A stretch of DNA of 64,000 nt from VBDM01 sp035519135 (GTDB lineage: Bacteria; Pseudomonadota; Gammaproteobacteria; Burkholderiales; SG8-39), in assembly GCA_035519135.1 (NCBI GenBank), contig DATIWX010000125.1, positions 83,079-147,078 on the forward strand, in the 5' to 3' direction. Of this stretch, positions 26,239 through 35,517 are shown in pieces. The stretch's first letter is position 1, and each line of letters opens with the position of its first letter. The position numbers and the translations under genes are program-made. The notes beneath the pieces are model-generated. The model was not told the origin of the DNA, ran no database searches, and saw nothing but the letters and a program-made list of their open reading frames with translations.

Positions 26239-28319
26239 GCTTCGGACTCCCTCAATATCTTCCGCAAACCTTCCTCGTCGAGCACCGCGATGCCGAGCTT
26301 CCGGGCCTTCTCGAGCTTGCTGCCCGCCTCGGAGCCCGCCACGACGTAGTCCGTCACGGCCGAGACCGACGCCGTGACCTTGCCCCCGTGGCTTTCGATC
26401 ATCTCCGTGGCTTCCTGGCGCGTCAGCTTCGGCAAGGTCCCGGTCAGCACGAACACCCTCCCCGCCAGCACCCCGGCCTTCGGCGGGCGATCCTCCGCCT
26501 GCACTCGCACATTCTCTGTCAGCCGCCGTATGACGTCCTGATTGTGCTTCTGCGAGAGAAACTTCGACAAGCTTTCCATCAGCTCCGGTCCTATGCCCTC
26601 GAGCACCGTGGGAACGGGCGCTTCCCGCCTTCGCTTGCGAGCCGCGTTTTCCTTCTGTATCGCCCTTTTTCTTTCCGCCACCTCCGCCCAGTCGGCCCCG
26701 AGCAGGCCGTTGAGCGTACCGAAATGCCCGGCGACAATCTTGGCGACCTCCTCGCCGACGCCCGGGATTCCCAAGGCGTAGACAAAGCGTGCCAGGCTCT
26801 GGGTTTTCGATGCCTCGATGGCCGAGATCACATTCGCGGCCGACTTCTCGCCCATTCTATCGAGTCCCGCGAGACTGCTCGCGTCCAGACGATAGACATC
26901 GGCTGGAGTATGCACGATGCCGCGATCGACCAGCTGATCGACGAGTTTCTCGCCGAGCCCTTCGATGTCCATCGCCCTGCGCGAAGCGAAATGCAGCAGC
27001 GCGCCCTTGCGCTGGGCCGGGCAGAATAGTCCTCCGGTGCAGCGCGCGGCCGCTTCGCCTTCCAGGCGCACGACCTCGGAGTCGCAGACCGGGCATCGGG
27101 CCGGCATCCGGAAGCGGTCCCCCTGCTCGCGCGGGCCGGCCCTGGCGACACCCACGACTTCGGGGATCACGTCTCCCGCGCGGCGGACCGTCACGACATC
27201 GCGGCGCCAGACATCCTTGCGGTGCACCTCGTCCTCGTTGTGCAGGGTGGCGTTGGTGACCGTAGCTCCTCCCACGCTCACGGGCCTGAGGCGCGCCACC
27301 GGCGTGAGCGTCCCGGTGCGGCCGACCTGGACTTCGATGTCGAGCACCTCGGTGGTCGCTTCCTCCGGGGCGTACTTGTGGGCCACGGCGAATCGGGGCG
27401 CGCGCGACACGAAACCCAGCAAGCGCTGATCGCCGAGCTCGTTCACTTTGTACACCACTCCATCGATCGCGTACGGCAGGCGTTCGCGCTTCTCGCCCAC
27501 ACTCCGGTAGAAGGCGAGCATGCCCGGCAAGCCCATCACCGTGGCGCGCTCCGCCGACACCGGCAGGCCCTCCTCGGCCATCCACGCCAGGACCTCGCTG
27601 TGACGGCGAAACGGCAGCTCTCCGGTGTCGCCCACGCCGTAGGCGAAAAAGCGCAGAGGACGCTCTGCGGTCATCTTCGGATCGAGCTGCCTCAGGCTGC
27701 CGGCGGCGGCGTTGCGCGGATTGACGAGCTCCTTGTCGCCGCGCTCGCGCTGGCGTGCGTTCATGCGCGCAAAGTCTGCCTTGTACATGATGACCTCGCC
27801 ACGCACCTCGATCGACGCCGGAGGCCGCGGACCGCGCAGCCTGAGCGGTATCGAGCGTATCGTTCTCAGGTTCGCGGTCACGTCCTCGCCCGTATACCCG
27901 TCACCCCGGGTTGCTCCCTGCACGAAGCGGCCACGCTCGTAGCGCAGGCTGATCGCCAGCCCGTCGAACTTCGGCTCGGCTGCGTACTCGATCTCGTCTT
28001 TGCCCAGGCCCTCGCGGACCCGGCGGTCGAAGCCGATCAGGTCCTCTTCAGTGAACGCGTTGTTGAGCGAGAGCATCGGGGTGCGATGGACGACCTGCTT
28101 GAACTCATCCAGCGGCGCGCCGCCGACGCGTTGCGTCGGCGAGTCCGGCGTGACGAGATCCGGATGAGCCGACTCCAGTTCCACCAGCTCGCGGAACAGC
28201 CTGTCGAACTCCGCATCCGAAATCACCGGCGAATCGAGAACGTAGTAGCGGTGGTTGTGGTCCTCGATTTCCCGGCGGAGCTCCTCCGCCCGCCGGCGGA
28301 ACTTTTCCCCGCTCCCCAT
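26235..28319 (-). CDS. ligA: NAD-dependent DNA ligase LigA
   Basis: Seals nicks in replication and repair. The 694-residue protein has the N-terminal NAD-binding Ia domain (HNHRYYVLDSPVISDAEFD), the adenylated lysine at 117 in EPKFDG, the OB fold, a four-Cys zinc finger (CPVCDSEVVRLE then RCTGGLFCP), helix-hairpin-helix repeats (about 470-600) and a C-terminal BRCT domain from about 615. Between the HhH repeats is a basic insertion (ERKRAIQKENAARKRRREAP). The ATG overlaps the zipA stop (TGATG). Confidence 0.97.
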   Translation of the reverse strand: MGSGEKFRRRAEELRREIEDHNHRYYVLDSPVISDAEFDRLFRELVELESAHPDLVTPDSPTQRVGGAPLDEFKQVVHRTPMLSLNNAFTEEDLIGFDRRVREGLGKDEIEYAAEPKFDGLAISLRYERGRFVQGATRGDGYTGEDVTANLRTIRSIPLRLRGPRPPASIEVRGEVIMYKADFARMNARQRERGDKELVNPRNAAAGSLRQLDPKMTAERPLRFFAYGVGDTGELPFRRHSEVLAWMAEEGLPVSAERATVMGLPGMLAFYRSVGEKRERLPYAIDGVVYKVNELGDQRLLGFVSRAPRFAVAHKYAPEEATTEVLDIEVQVGRTGTLTPVARLRPVSVGGATVTNATLHNEDEVHRKDVWRRDVVTVRRAGDVIPEVVGVARAGPREQGDRFRMPARCPVCDSEVVRLEGEAAARCTGGLFCPAQRKGALLHFASRRAMDIEGLGEKLVDQLVDRGIVHTPADVYRLDASSLAGLDRMGEKSAANVISAIEASKTQSLARFVYALGIPGVGEEVAKIVAGHFGTLNGLLGADWAEVAERKRAIQKENAARKRRREAPVPTVLEGIGPELMESLSKFLSQKHNQDVIRRLTENVRVQAEDRPPKAGVLAGRVFVLTGTLPKLTRQEATEMIESHGGKVTASVSAVTDYVVAGSEAGSKLEKARKLGIAVLDEEGLRKILRESEA

Positions 28320-29377
28320 CAGGAGAACAGCCGCAGCGCCAGCGCTCCGCCCGGCGCGATGCCGCGCGCCTCCAACGCCGTGTGAACCGCCTGGAGCTGC
28401 GTGCCGATGGCGTCGAACGCGACCGCAGTGACCGGCTGGCGGTTGTCGTCGACGATGCGGGCGTTGAGCTGCTTGCCGATCCGCTCCGCCGCCTCGCGGA
28501 ATCGCGCGAATGCTCCGGGCGGCGCCCTCGGGACGTCGATCTCCAGGGTAACCGCGTGTGTAGACAAGGTATCGAGGCTGTCGAGCTTGAACGGAATCGG
28601 CTCGGAATTCTCCAGCACGCAAATAACCGCCCCGTTGGCGTCCTTGCGCCGGAACTTGCCGTCGGGCTCGTCCAGCTCGAATCCCGCCGCCTTCGCCGCG
28701 GCGTCGACTCTGGTGCCGGCGAAGGGAGTGTTGTCGTTCGCCAGATGCACCGCGATCCTGATGTCCAGCTCGCTGCAGAAACGATCGAGCTCCTTGGCGC
28801 GCGCCAGCGCCTGGGCCGGATCCGGCACGGCAGCGAGCATGCCGAGCGACGTGGCGGCCCCCTCCACCACGGTGGCAAATGCCGCAAGCTCGTCCGCGTC
28901 GGCGGCGCCGCGGCGGTCGACCAGCTGCAGGCCCACGCGCATCCTCGAATAGCTGCGATCGGGATCGACCAGCTCCCAGGACGCGAGCGCCTCGTCGTAG
29001 CCTTCCAGATGGACCGATCTCGGGCAACGGTCGAACGCGGCACCTGCGGCGTCCAGCATGGATGCTCCGGACACCTCTTCCGGGGACTCGATGGGAACGA
29101 TGAAGTCGACGAATTCCGTAAGGACCTGTCTCGAGCTGCGCCCGGGCCCGGGCGCAGTCCCCAGGGACGACAGCACCGGCTCGATCCGGTCGCTTGCCGG
29201 ACGCTCTCCGCCTTGCCCTTCGCCGGTGCCGGAGCGCATCAGTACGTCCTCGTGGCGCGAGCCGAAAGCCGCCTCGGCCCGGCGTTGATAGCGGCGTTCC
29301 TGCCACTTGTTGTAGAAGAATACGCCCGCGACGACGAGGGTGCCGATGGCGATGAGGCCGAATTGCAGCTCGCCCAT
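28319..29377 (-). CDS. zipA: ZipA-like cell division protein
   Basis: Probable membrane anchor for FtsZ at the septum. The 352-residue protein has an N-terminal membrane helix (FGLIAIGTLVVAGVFFYN), a charged linker, and a C-terminal ZipA-type FtsZ-binding domain (about residues 215-350, with GAFARFREAAERIGKQLNARIVDD split across the domain). The linker is short and lacks the Pro/Gln-rich stretch of E. coli ZipA, as usual in betaproteobacteria. The position between smc and ligA supports the call. Confidence 0.88.
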   Translation of the reverse strand: MGELQFGLIAIGTLVVAGVFFYNKWQERRYQRRAEAAFGSRHEDVLMRSGTGEGQGGERPASDRIEPVLSSLGTAPGPGRSSRQVLTEFVDFIVPIESPEEVSGASMLDAAGAAFDRCPRSVHLEGYDEALASWELVDPDRSYSRMRVGLQLVDRRGAADADELAAFATVVEGAATSLGMLAAVPDPAQALARAKELDRFCSELDIRIAVHLANDNTPFAGTRVDAAAKAAGFELDEPDGKFRRKDANGAVICVLENSEPIPFKLDSLDTLSTHAVTLEIDVPRAPPGAFARFREAAERIGKQLNARIVDDNRQPVTAVAFDAIGTQLQAVHTALEARGIAPGGALALRLFS

Positions 29378-29388
29378 GTCAGGCTTCC

Positions 29389-32300
29389 TCAGGCGGCGGC
29401 GGGTTCTTCCCGCAGCTTCAGAGCTTCATCGATATCCACCGCCACCACGCGCGAGACGCCGCGCTCCTGCATGGTGACACCGATCAGCTGATGCGCCATC
29501 TCCATGGTGATCTTGTTGTGGCTGATGAACAGGAACTGTGTCTGCTGCGACATCTTGGTGACCAGATTGCAGAAGCGCTCGGTGTTGGCGTCATCGAGCG
29601 GCGCATCGACTTCGTCGAGCAGGCAAAAAGGCGCCGGGTTGAGCTGGAACATCGAAAAGACCAGGGCGATCGCGGTGAGCGCCTTCTCCCCGCCCGAGAG
29701 CAGATGGATAGTCGTGTTCTTCTTCCCGGGCGGACGCGCGAGCACCTGCACGCCGCAGTCCAGGATTTCCTCTCCGCTCATGGTGAGCTGGGCCTCGCCG
29801 CCTCCAAACAGCGCGGGGAACATCTCACCGAAGTGGCCGTTGACCGTGTCGAAGGTCGCCTGCAGCAGGTCGCGTGTCTCCCGGTCGATTCGCCGGATGG
29901 CGTTCTCCAGCGTCTCGAGTGCCGTGCCGAGATCGGCCGCCTGGGCGTCGAGGAACTGCTTGCGCTCCTGGCTCGCCGAGAGCTCCTCCAGGGCCGCCAT
30001 GTTGATCGCACCCAGCTCCGCGATGGCATTCGAGAGTCGCGTGATCTCGCCCTGCAGGGGCGCCGCCTTTTGTCCTTCCTTCATTGCCGCCGAAAGAGCA
30101 GCCTCGTCAGCCCCGGCCTCGCGCAACTGCTGGTCGAACTGCTCGCCGTTGATTTGCGCCGCCTGTTCCTTCAGCCGTAGCTCGGCGATGCGGTCCCGCA
30201 GAGGTTGCAGCTTGTGCTCGAGACCCAGCCGTGCTTCCTCCGAGGCACGCAGCCTTGCTGCGATCTCCTCCTGCCGGTTGCGGACCTCGGCGAGGCTCTG
30301 CTCGCGCGCCATCCGGGCTTCCAGTCCCTTCTGAAGCTGGTTTCGCAAGGCCGCGTCGTCGATGCTCGCCAGTTCGGCCTGGAGTTGCCTCACGCTCTGG
30401 TCGGTCTGGCCTGCTTGTTGATGTAATGTATCAAGAGATTTATTGATATCGCTGATTTTACTAATACATTCTTTCTCTTGGAATCCAGCCATCTGCGTGT
30501 CGCGCTCAGCCTGCTGCACCGCTTGCCGCTGCCTCTCGAGCGTGCTTTCCGCCACCTCGTGCTCCTTCTGGCTCAGCTCGACCCTGCGGTACAGCTCGTC
30601 GATCTGGGCTTGGTGCTGCTCCAGGCTCGCCTCGGCCGCCGACTGGGCCGAGCGCTCCTGGGTCTGCAATGCGGCAATCTCCGCGAGCTCCTCCTCGATC
30701 TGCCGGCTGCGCTCCTGGTAGCGCTCCTCGCCCTGGGTCAGCTTGAGGCGCTCCAGCTCACGCTCATGGTGGCGCTGCTTCAAGGCCATGCCTGCGGCGC
30801 GCAGCCTGGCGAGCCCTTCGTCGTGCTCGCTCAGGGAGTGCTCCAGCCCGGACAGTTCCTCGCGCTTCTTCTCTATCTCGCCCTCGAGCCGGCCCGCCTC
30901 CTGTCCCAGCGCCTCGATTTCGCGCTGCCGCGCGAGGATGCCTGTGTCGGCCGGGTCGGGAGCGTGGAAGCTCACCCCGAAACGGCCGAATTGGTGGCCC
31001 TCACGGTTGACCAGAACGGCATGCGGCGACAGCTCCATCCGGGTCAGCAGGCGCGGCACCCCCTCGACGGCGTAGTACGGAGCAAGCCATGCGGAGACCA
31101 CCGCGGCCACCGCCGGCTCGGCCGACTTGACGTAGTCGGCAAGCGGCGTGAGCCCTTTTTCGCGCCGCAGATCCGCAGCGGAGCCGGGGCTGAAGGCACT
31201 CACCCTCGCCGGGGGCGGGTCTTCCAGCAGACGCTGCAGCAGCTCGGGGTCGGACATCTCCATTGCGTGAAGGCGCTCGCGCAGCACCGATTCCACAGCG
31301 GTCTCCCATCCCTGCTCGACGCGGATCTTCTGCCACAGCCGCGGCTTGGAGGCGAGCTGGTGCCGGTCGATCCACTCCTGGATCTTGCTGTTTTCCTCGA
31401 CCTGGCTCTGGATCTTCTGGAGCGTGGCGAGCTGCCCATCCAGCGCCGACCGTTCCCGCTCGAGAGTCTGAAGGGTCTCGGTTCCCGTGCGCCGCCGTTC
31501 GTCGGCGCCGCCGCGCGCCGCCTCCAGCTGAGCGAGCAGCGCTTCCTGCCGGGCAAGCTCGGCGCGGCTTTGCCCCAGTTCCCCGCTCAATCGCGCCATC
31601 GCCCCGGCATCAGGTGCAACCAGCTCGGCGCGCTCGGCGAGCAGCTTCTCACCGCGCTGCTCCAGCGACTGCAACGTCTTGTTGGCGTGCGCAAGGTGCG
31701 CCTGCTTGACCTGGAACGCCTGCTCCGCCTGGGCGATCAGCTCGCGTTCGCCCGCGATCCGCCCCAGGAGCAGGCGCGACGCCTGCTCCGCCTGAGGCAG
31801 CTTGATCTTTTCCTGTTCGAGCCCGCGCTGCGCCTGTTGCAGGGCAGCGCGCGACTCTGCCAACCGAGCCTCCCAGCCCCGGAGCGCTTCACGCTGCTCG
31901 ACTTCGCTGCGCCGGCCGGCGTCGCCCTGCGCGCGGATCTGCGCCAGCTGGGTTTCGAGCCGCTGTCGGGTGTCGGCGACGAAGCGTATCTCGGTCTCGA
32001 GCCTGGAGACGTCCGCATTGGCTCCATAGAGCTCGCCCTGAGCGGCGCCCAGGGCATCCCCCGCAGCGTAGTGCTCCGCACGCGCCTGCTCGAGCTCGCG
32101 CTCGGTCTCCCGCAGTCGGGCGGTCTCGGATTCGAGCTCGATATCCGCGCGCTCGATGTCCCGGGCGTGGCGTTGCGCCTCCGCCCGCGCTTCGTTGCGC
32201 CGCAGGAGCCACAGCAGGTTCTGCTTGAGCGATCGCTCCGCCAGCAGCTCCTTGTAGCGCCGGGCGACTTCGGCCTGCTTGTCGAGCCTCTCGATCTGGG

Positions 32301-32907
32301 ATCCGAGCTCCTGGCGGATGTCGCTTACCCGGGCAAGGTTGTCACGGGTGTCGGCGAGCCGGTGCTCGGTCTCGCGCCGCCGCTCCTTGTACTTGGATAT
32401 CCCCGCCGCCTCCTCGAGAAACACGCGCAGCTCCTCGGGCCTCGCCTCGATGATCCGCGAGATCATCCCCTGCTCGATGATGGCGTAGGCGCGCGGGCCC
32501 AGGCCCGTGCCCAGAAAGATGTCCTGGATGTCCCGCCGGCGAACGTGGGTGTTGTTGATGAAATAGGAGGACTCGCCGTCCCGCTGCAGCACGCGCTTGA
32601 CGGAGATCTCGGCGTACTGCGACCACTGTCCCGCCGCTCTCCCCAGGCTGTTGTCGAAGGACAACTCGACGCTCGCCCGCGCCACCGGCTGGCGCTGCGA
32701 CGAGCCGTTGAAGATCACATCCTGCATCGAGTCGCCGCGCAGCGCGGCGGCGCGCGATTCGCCCAGGACCCAGCGGACGGCATCGATGATGTTCGACTTG
32801 CCGCAGCCGTTCGGACCGACCACCCCGACCAGCTGTCCGGGTACGTTTACAGTGGTGGGATCGACGAAGGACTTGAAGCCTGCGAGCTTGATTTGAGTGA
32901 GCCGCAC
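29389..32907 (-). CDS. smc: chromosome segregation ATPase SMC
   Basis: Condensin subunit that compacts and segregates the chromosome, partnering with ScpA and ScpB (also in this window, at 61396-62800). The 1172-residue protein has Walker A GPNGCGKSN from residue 31, a coiled-coil arm (about 170-510), a hinge (about 520-640), the return coil (about 650-1000), and the C-terminal ATPase half with LLSGGEKALTAIALVF and the Walker B DEVDAPLDD. The start is GTG 32907 without a clear ribosome site. Codons for about residues 808-830 form a strikingly AT-rich patch (30415-30485). Confidence 0.97.
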   Translation of the reverse strand: MRLTQIKLAGFKSFVDPTTVNVPGQLVGVVGPNGCGKSNIIDAVRWVLGESRAAALRGDSMQDVIFNGSSQRQPVARASVELSFDNSLGRAAGQWSQYAEISVKRVLQRDGESSYFINNTHVRRRDIQDIFLGTGLGPRAYAIIEQGMISRIIEARPEELRVFLEEAAGISKYKERRRETEHRLADTRDNLARVSDIRQELGSQIERLDKQAEVARRYKELLAERSLKQNLLWLLRRNEARAEAQRHARDIERADIELESETARLRETERELEQARAEHYAAGDALGAAQGELYGANADVSRLETEIRFVADTRQRLETQLAQIRAQGDAGRRSEVEQREALRGWEARLAESRAALQQAQRGLEQEKIKLPQAEQASRLLLGRIAGERELIAQAEQAFQVKQAHLAHANKTLQSLEQRGEKLLAERAELVAPDAGAMARLSGELGQSRAELARQEALLAQLEAARGGADERRRTGTETLQTLERERSALDGQLATLQKIQSQVEENSKIQEWIDRHQLASKPRLWQKIRVEQGWETAVESVLRERLHAMEMSDPELLQRLLEDPPPARVSAFSPGSAADLRREKGLTPLADYVKSAEPAVAAVVSAWLAPYYAVEGVPRLLTRMELSPHAVLVNREGHQFGRFGVSFHAPDPADTGILARQREIEALGQEAGRLEGEIEKKREELSGLEHSLSEHDEGLARLRAAGMALKQRHHERELERLKLTQGEERYQERSRQIEEELAEIAALQTQERSAQSAAEASLEQHQAQIDELYRRVELSQKEHEVAESTLERQRQAVQQAERDTQMAGFQEKECISKISDINKSLDTLHQQAGQTDQSVRQLQAELASIDDAALRNQLQKGLEARMAREQSLAEVRNRQEEIAARLRASEEARLGLEHKLQPLRDRIAELRLKEQAAQINGEQFDQQLREAGADEAALSAAMKEGQKAAPLQGEITRLSNAIAELGAINMAALEELSASQERKQFLDAQAADLGTALETLENAIRRIDRETRDLLQATFDTVNGHFGEMFPALFGGGEAQLTMSGEEILDCGVQVLARPPGKKNTTIHLLSGGEKALTAIALVFSMFQLNPAPFCLLDEVDAPLDDANTERFCNLVTKMSQQTQFLFISHNKITMEMAHQLIGVTMQERGVSRVVAVDIDEALKLREEPAAA

Positions 32908-32960
32908 GCTAGCAGAAGTCGCTACAGATCCGGATAAAAGAAAACCGGCTGCGCACCGGA

Positions 32961-32993
32961 TTCATCGCCGACAAAACGGAGCACATATAATAC
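32961..32993 (+). promoter_or_regulatory. candidate queF promoter (-10 TATAAT) in smc/queF gap
   Basis: A consensus TATAAT at 32986-32991 lies 30 nt upstream of the queF start in the 114-bp divergent gap. The -35 match is poor (TTCATC at 32961-32966, 19 bp away). On the opposite strand TATTAT (32988-32993) could serve smc, so the same AT-rich patch may act in both directions. Confidence 0.4.
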
Positions 32994-33021
32994 CATCTCC
33001 GTTTCCGCCGCCGCCCCCGAA

Positions 33022-33438
33022 ATGCCTCCCAGACCGAGCAAGTCGCTCGAGAGTTTTCCCAATCCCTGCCCGGGGCGCGATTACCTGATCCGGATGCAGA
33101 TTCCCGAGTTCACCTGCCTGTGCCCGAAAACCGGCCAACCGGACTTTGCCACCCTGTTTCTCGACTACGTAGCGGACCGCAGGTGCGTGGAGCTGAAGAG
33201 CCTCAAGCTCTACATCTGGTCTTTCAGGAACGAAGGCGCGTTTCACGAGGCCGTGACCAATCGGATCGCCGACGACCTGGTCAAATTGCTTTCGCCGCGC
33301 TTCCTGCGCCTCACCGCCCGGTTCTTCGTTCGTGGCGGCATCTTCACCAGCATCGTGGTGGAGCACCGCGGGCGGGGGTGGAAACCTGCCCGGGGATTCG
33401 AGCTCGCGCCGCTCGAGGAGCAGCGGAGCACGCGCTGA
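33022..33438 (+). CDS. queF: NADPH-dependent preQ0 reductase QueF
   Basis: Reduces 7-cyano-7-deazaguanine to preQ1 for queuosine in tRNA. At 138 residues it is the short, single-domain type. The thioimide-forming Cys34 and catalytic Asp41 are in LCPKTGQPDF, and the QueF motif ELKSLKLYIWSFRNEGAFHE follows. GxFT-type C-terminal features (RGGIFTSIVVEHR) are present. Other que genes are not in the window. It is divergent from smc and precedes dapC. Confidence 0.95.
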   Translation: MPPRPSKSLESFPNPCPGRDYLIRMQIPEFTCLCPKTGQPDFATLFLDYVADRRCVELKSLKLYIWSFRNEGAFHEAVTNRIADDLVKLLSPRFLRLTARFFVRGGIFTSIVVEHRGRGWKPARGFELAPLEEQRSTR

Positions 33439-33476
33439 CCCGCGCCGCCGCCCGGCGCAGATCGACATCCGGCCGA

Positions 33477-34667
33477 ATGAACCCGAGACTGAAGTCGCTG
33501 CAACCGTATCCCTTCGAGAGGCTGCGCCAGCTTTTTGCGGGCGTGACGCCCCGTTCTTCGCTGGCCCACATCAGCCTGGGGATCGGCGAGCCGCGGCACC
33601 CCACCCCCGAGCTCATCAAGCGCGCGCTGATCGAGAGCCTGCCGAAGCTCGCGACCTACCCGCCCACGGCCGGCGGAGACGCGCTTCGCCAGGCGATTGC
33701 CGACTGGCTGGTCCGGCGCTATGGCTTGCCCTCGATCGACTGGAAGACCGAAGTCCTGCCGGTCAACGGGTCGCGGGAAGCGCTGTTCGCCTTTGCCCAG
33801 GCGGTTCTGGACCCGTCGCGCGGCGACGCGATCGTGGTCTGCCCCAACCCCTTCTACCAGATCTACGAGGGTGCGGCCCTGCTCGCCGGCGCGCACCCGC
33901 ACTACGTCAACGCCACGCCCGAGCGCGGCTTTACCGCCGACTACGGCTCCGTGCGCGCCGAAGTCTGGCGCCGCACCCAGCTCCTCTACGTGTGCTCGCC
34001 CGGGAATCCCACCGGCAAAGTGCTGGACCTGGGCGAATGGAAGGAGATCTTCTCGCTTTCCGACCGCCACGGCTTCGTCATAGCCTCCGACGAATGCTAT
34101 TCGGAGGTCTATTTCGGCGAAGACTCGGCGCCGCTCGGCGCGCTCCAGGCCGCCACGCGGCTCGGCCGCGGATTCGAGCGGCTGGTCGTGTTCTCGAGCC
34201 TGTCGAAGCGCTCCAACGTGCCCGGCATGCGCTCGGGCTTCGTCGCCGGCGATGCTTCGATCCTCAAGTCGTTCCTGCTGTATCGCACCTATCACGGCGG
34301 CGCGATGAGCCCCGCGGTGCAGGATGCAAGCGTCGCAGCCTGGCGCGACGAGGCTCACGTGCGCGAGAACCGCGGCAAATACGCGGACAAGTTCGCGCGC
34401 GTCACCCCGCTGATGCAGGCCGCGCTGAAAGTGGAACCCCCCGAAGCCGGCTTCTATCTGTGGGCGCCGACACCGATCGCGGACACCGAATTCGCGCGGC
34501 GCCTCTACGCCGAGCAGCACGTCACCGTGCTGCCCGGGAGCTTTCTTGCGCGTGAGTCGGGCGGTATCAACCCCGGCGCGAACCGCGTGAGGATGGCCCT
34601 GGTCGCAGAGACCGACGAGTGCCTCGAGGCCGCCCGCCGTATCGTAGAATTCGCGAAGACCCTTTGA
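33477..34667 (+). CDS. dapC: succinyldiaminopimelate aminotransferase DapC
   Basis: PLP enzyme that transaminates N-succinyl-2-amino-6-oxopimelate in the succinylase branch of lysine and meso-DAP synthesis. The 396-residue class I aminotransferase has GIGEPRHPTPELI at the N-terminus, CSPGNPTGKVL, and the PLP lysine at 244 in SSLSKRSNVPGMRSGF. The ATG at 33477 gives MNPRLKSLQPYPFERL, the usual DapC opening. It is followed 10 bp later by dapD. Confidence 0.94.
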   Translation: MNPRLKSLQPYPFERLRQLFAGVTPRSSLAHISLGIGEPRHPTPELIKRALIESLPKLATYPPTAGGDALRQAIADWLVRRYGLPSIDWKTEVLPVNGSREALFAFAQAVLDPSRGDAIVVCPNPFYQIYEGAALLAGAHPHYVNATPERGFTADYGSVRAEVWRRTQLLYVCSPGNPTGKVLDLGEWKEIFSLSDRHGFVIASDECYSEVYFGEDSAPLGALQAATRLGRGFERLVVFSSLSKRSNVPGMRSGFVAGDASILKSFLLYRTYHGGAMSPAVQDASVAAWRDEAHVRENRGKYADKFARVTPLMQAALKVEPPEAGFYLWAPTPIADTEFARRLYAEQHVTVLPGSFLARESGGINPGANRVRMALVAETDECLEAARRIVEFAKTL

Positions 34668-34677
34668 AGCGGACCGG

Positions 34678-35499
34678 ATGGATCAACTTCAGGACATCAT
34701 AGAGCGGGCCTGGGAGGAGCGCGCGAACCTCGCCCCGGGCTCCGCGCCGGCGACGATCGGCGAAGCCGTCGAGCGCGTGCTCGACCAGCTCGACCACGGG
34801 AAGCTGAGGGTCGCGGAAAAGGTGGGCGGGACCTGGACCACGCACCAGTGGATCAAGAAGGCGGTCCTGCTCTCCTTCCGGCTGGAGAGCAACCGGCCGA
34901 TTCACGCGGGGGCGCTGCAGTTCTACGACAAGGTGCCGACCAAGTTCGAGCGCTACGACCAGGAGCAGTTCGAGCGCGGCGGCTTCCGCGTCGTCCCTCC
35001 CGCCGTGGCGCGCCGCGGCGCGTATGTGGCGAAGAACGTCGTTCTCATGCCTTCCTACGTGAATGTCGGCGCCTACGTGGACGAGGGCACGATGGTCGAC
35101 ACATGGGCTACGGTGGGATCATGCGCCCAGATCGGCAGGAACGTGCATCTGTCCGGAGGCGTGGGCATCGGCGGCGTGCTGGAGCCGCTTCAGGCCAATC
35201 CGACGATCATCGAGGACAACTGCTTTATCGGCGCACGCTCGGAGATCGTCGAAGGCGTGGTCGTCGAGGAGAATGCGGTGATCTCGATGGGTGTCTTCAT
35301 CGGCGCGAGCACCCGGATCTTCGACCGCGCGAGCGGGAAGATTCTCCACGGACGCGTTCCGGCCGGATCGGTGGTCGTGCCCGGCACCCTGCCGTCCGCG
35401 GACGGCAAATACGGCCTATACTGTGCCGTGATCGTGAAGCAGGTCGACGCCAAGACCCGCGCCAAGACCAGCATCAACGAGCTGCTGCGCGGCGAGTAG
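34678..35499 (+). CDS. dapD: tetrahydrodipicolinate N-succinyltransferase DapD
   Basis: Succinyl-CoA-dependent acyltransferase committing to the succinylase lysine branch. The 273-residue protein has an N-terminal helical domain and a left-handed beta helix (about residues 100-230) with VLMPSYVNVGAYVDEGTMVDTWATVGSCAQIG and GARSEIVEGVVVEENAVIS spread over the hexapeptide coils. Length matches the family (274 in E. coli). Confidence 0.97.
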   Translation: MDQLQDIIERAWEERANLAPGSAPATIGEAVERVLDQLDHGKLRVAEKVGGTWTTHQWIKKAVLLSFRLESNRPIHAGALQFYDKVPTKFERYDQEQFERGGFRVVPPAVARRGAYVAKNVVLMPSYVNVGAYVDEGTMVDTWATVGSCAQIGRNVHLSGGVGIGGVLEPLQANPTIIEDNCFIGARSEIVEGVVVEENAVISMGVFIGASTRIFDRASGKILHGRVPAGSVVVPGTLPSADGKYGLYCAVIVKQVDAKTRAKTSINELLRGE

Positions 35500-35517
35500 A
35501 ACCTGGAGGGAGCCCGC

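Noticed and set aside
30478..32937. 819-codon open frame on plus, opposite smc
   Set aside because: It mirrors smc codon by codon, has Leu/Arg/Gly-rich composition typical of antisense frames in GC-rich DNA, and no recognisable domain. SMC on the other strand is complete.
33022..33438. preQ1 riboswitch ahead of queF
   Set aside because: The 114-bp gap shows only a promoter-like TATAAT about 30 nt before the start, leaving too little leader for an aptamer, and no preQ1 motif was recognised.
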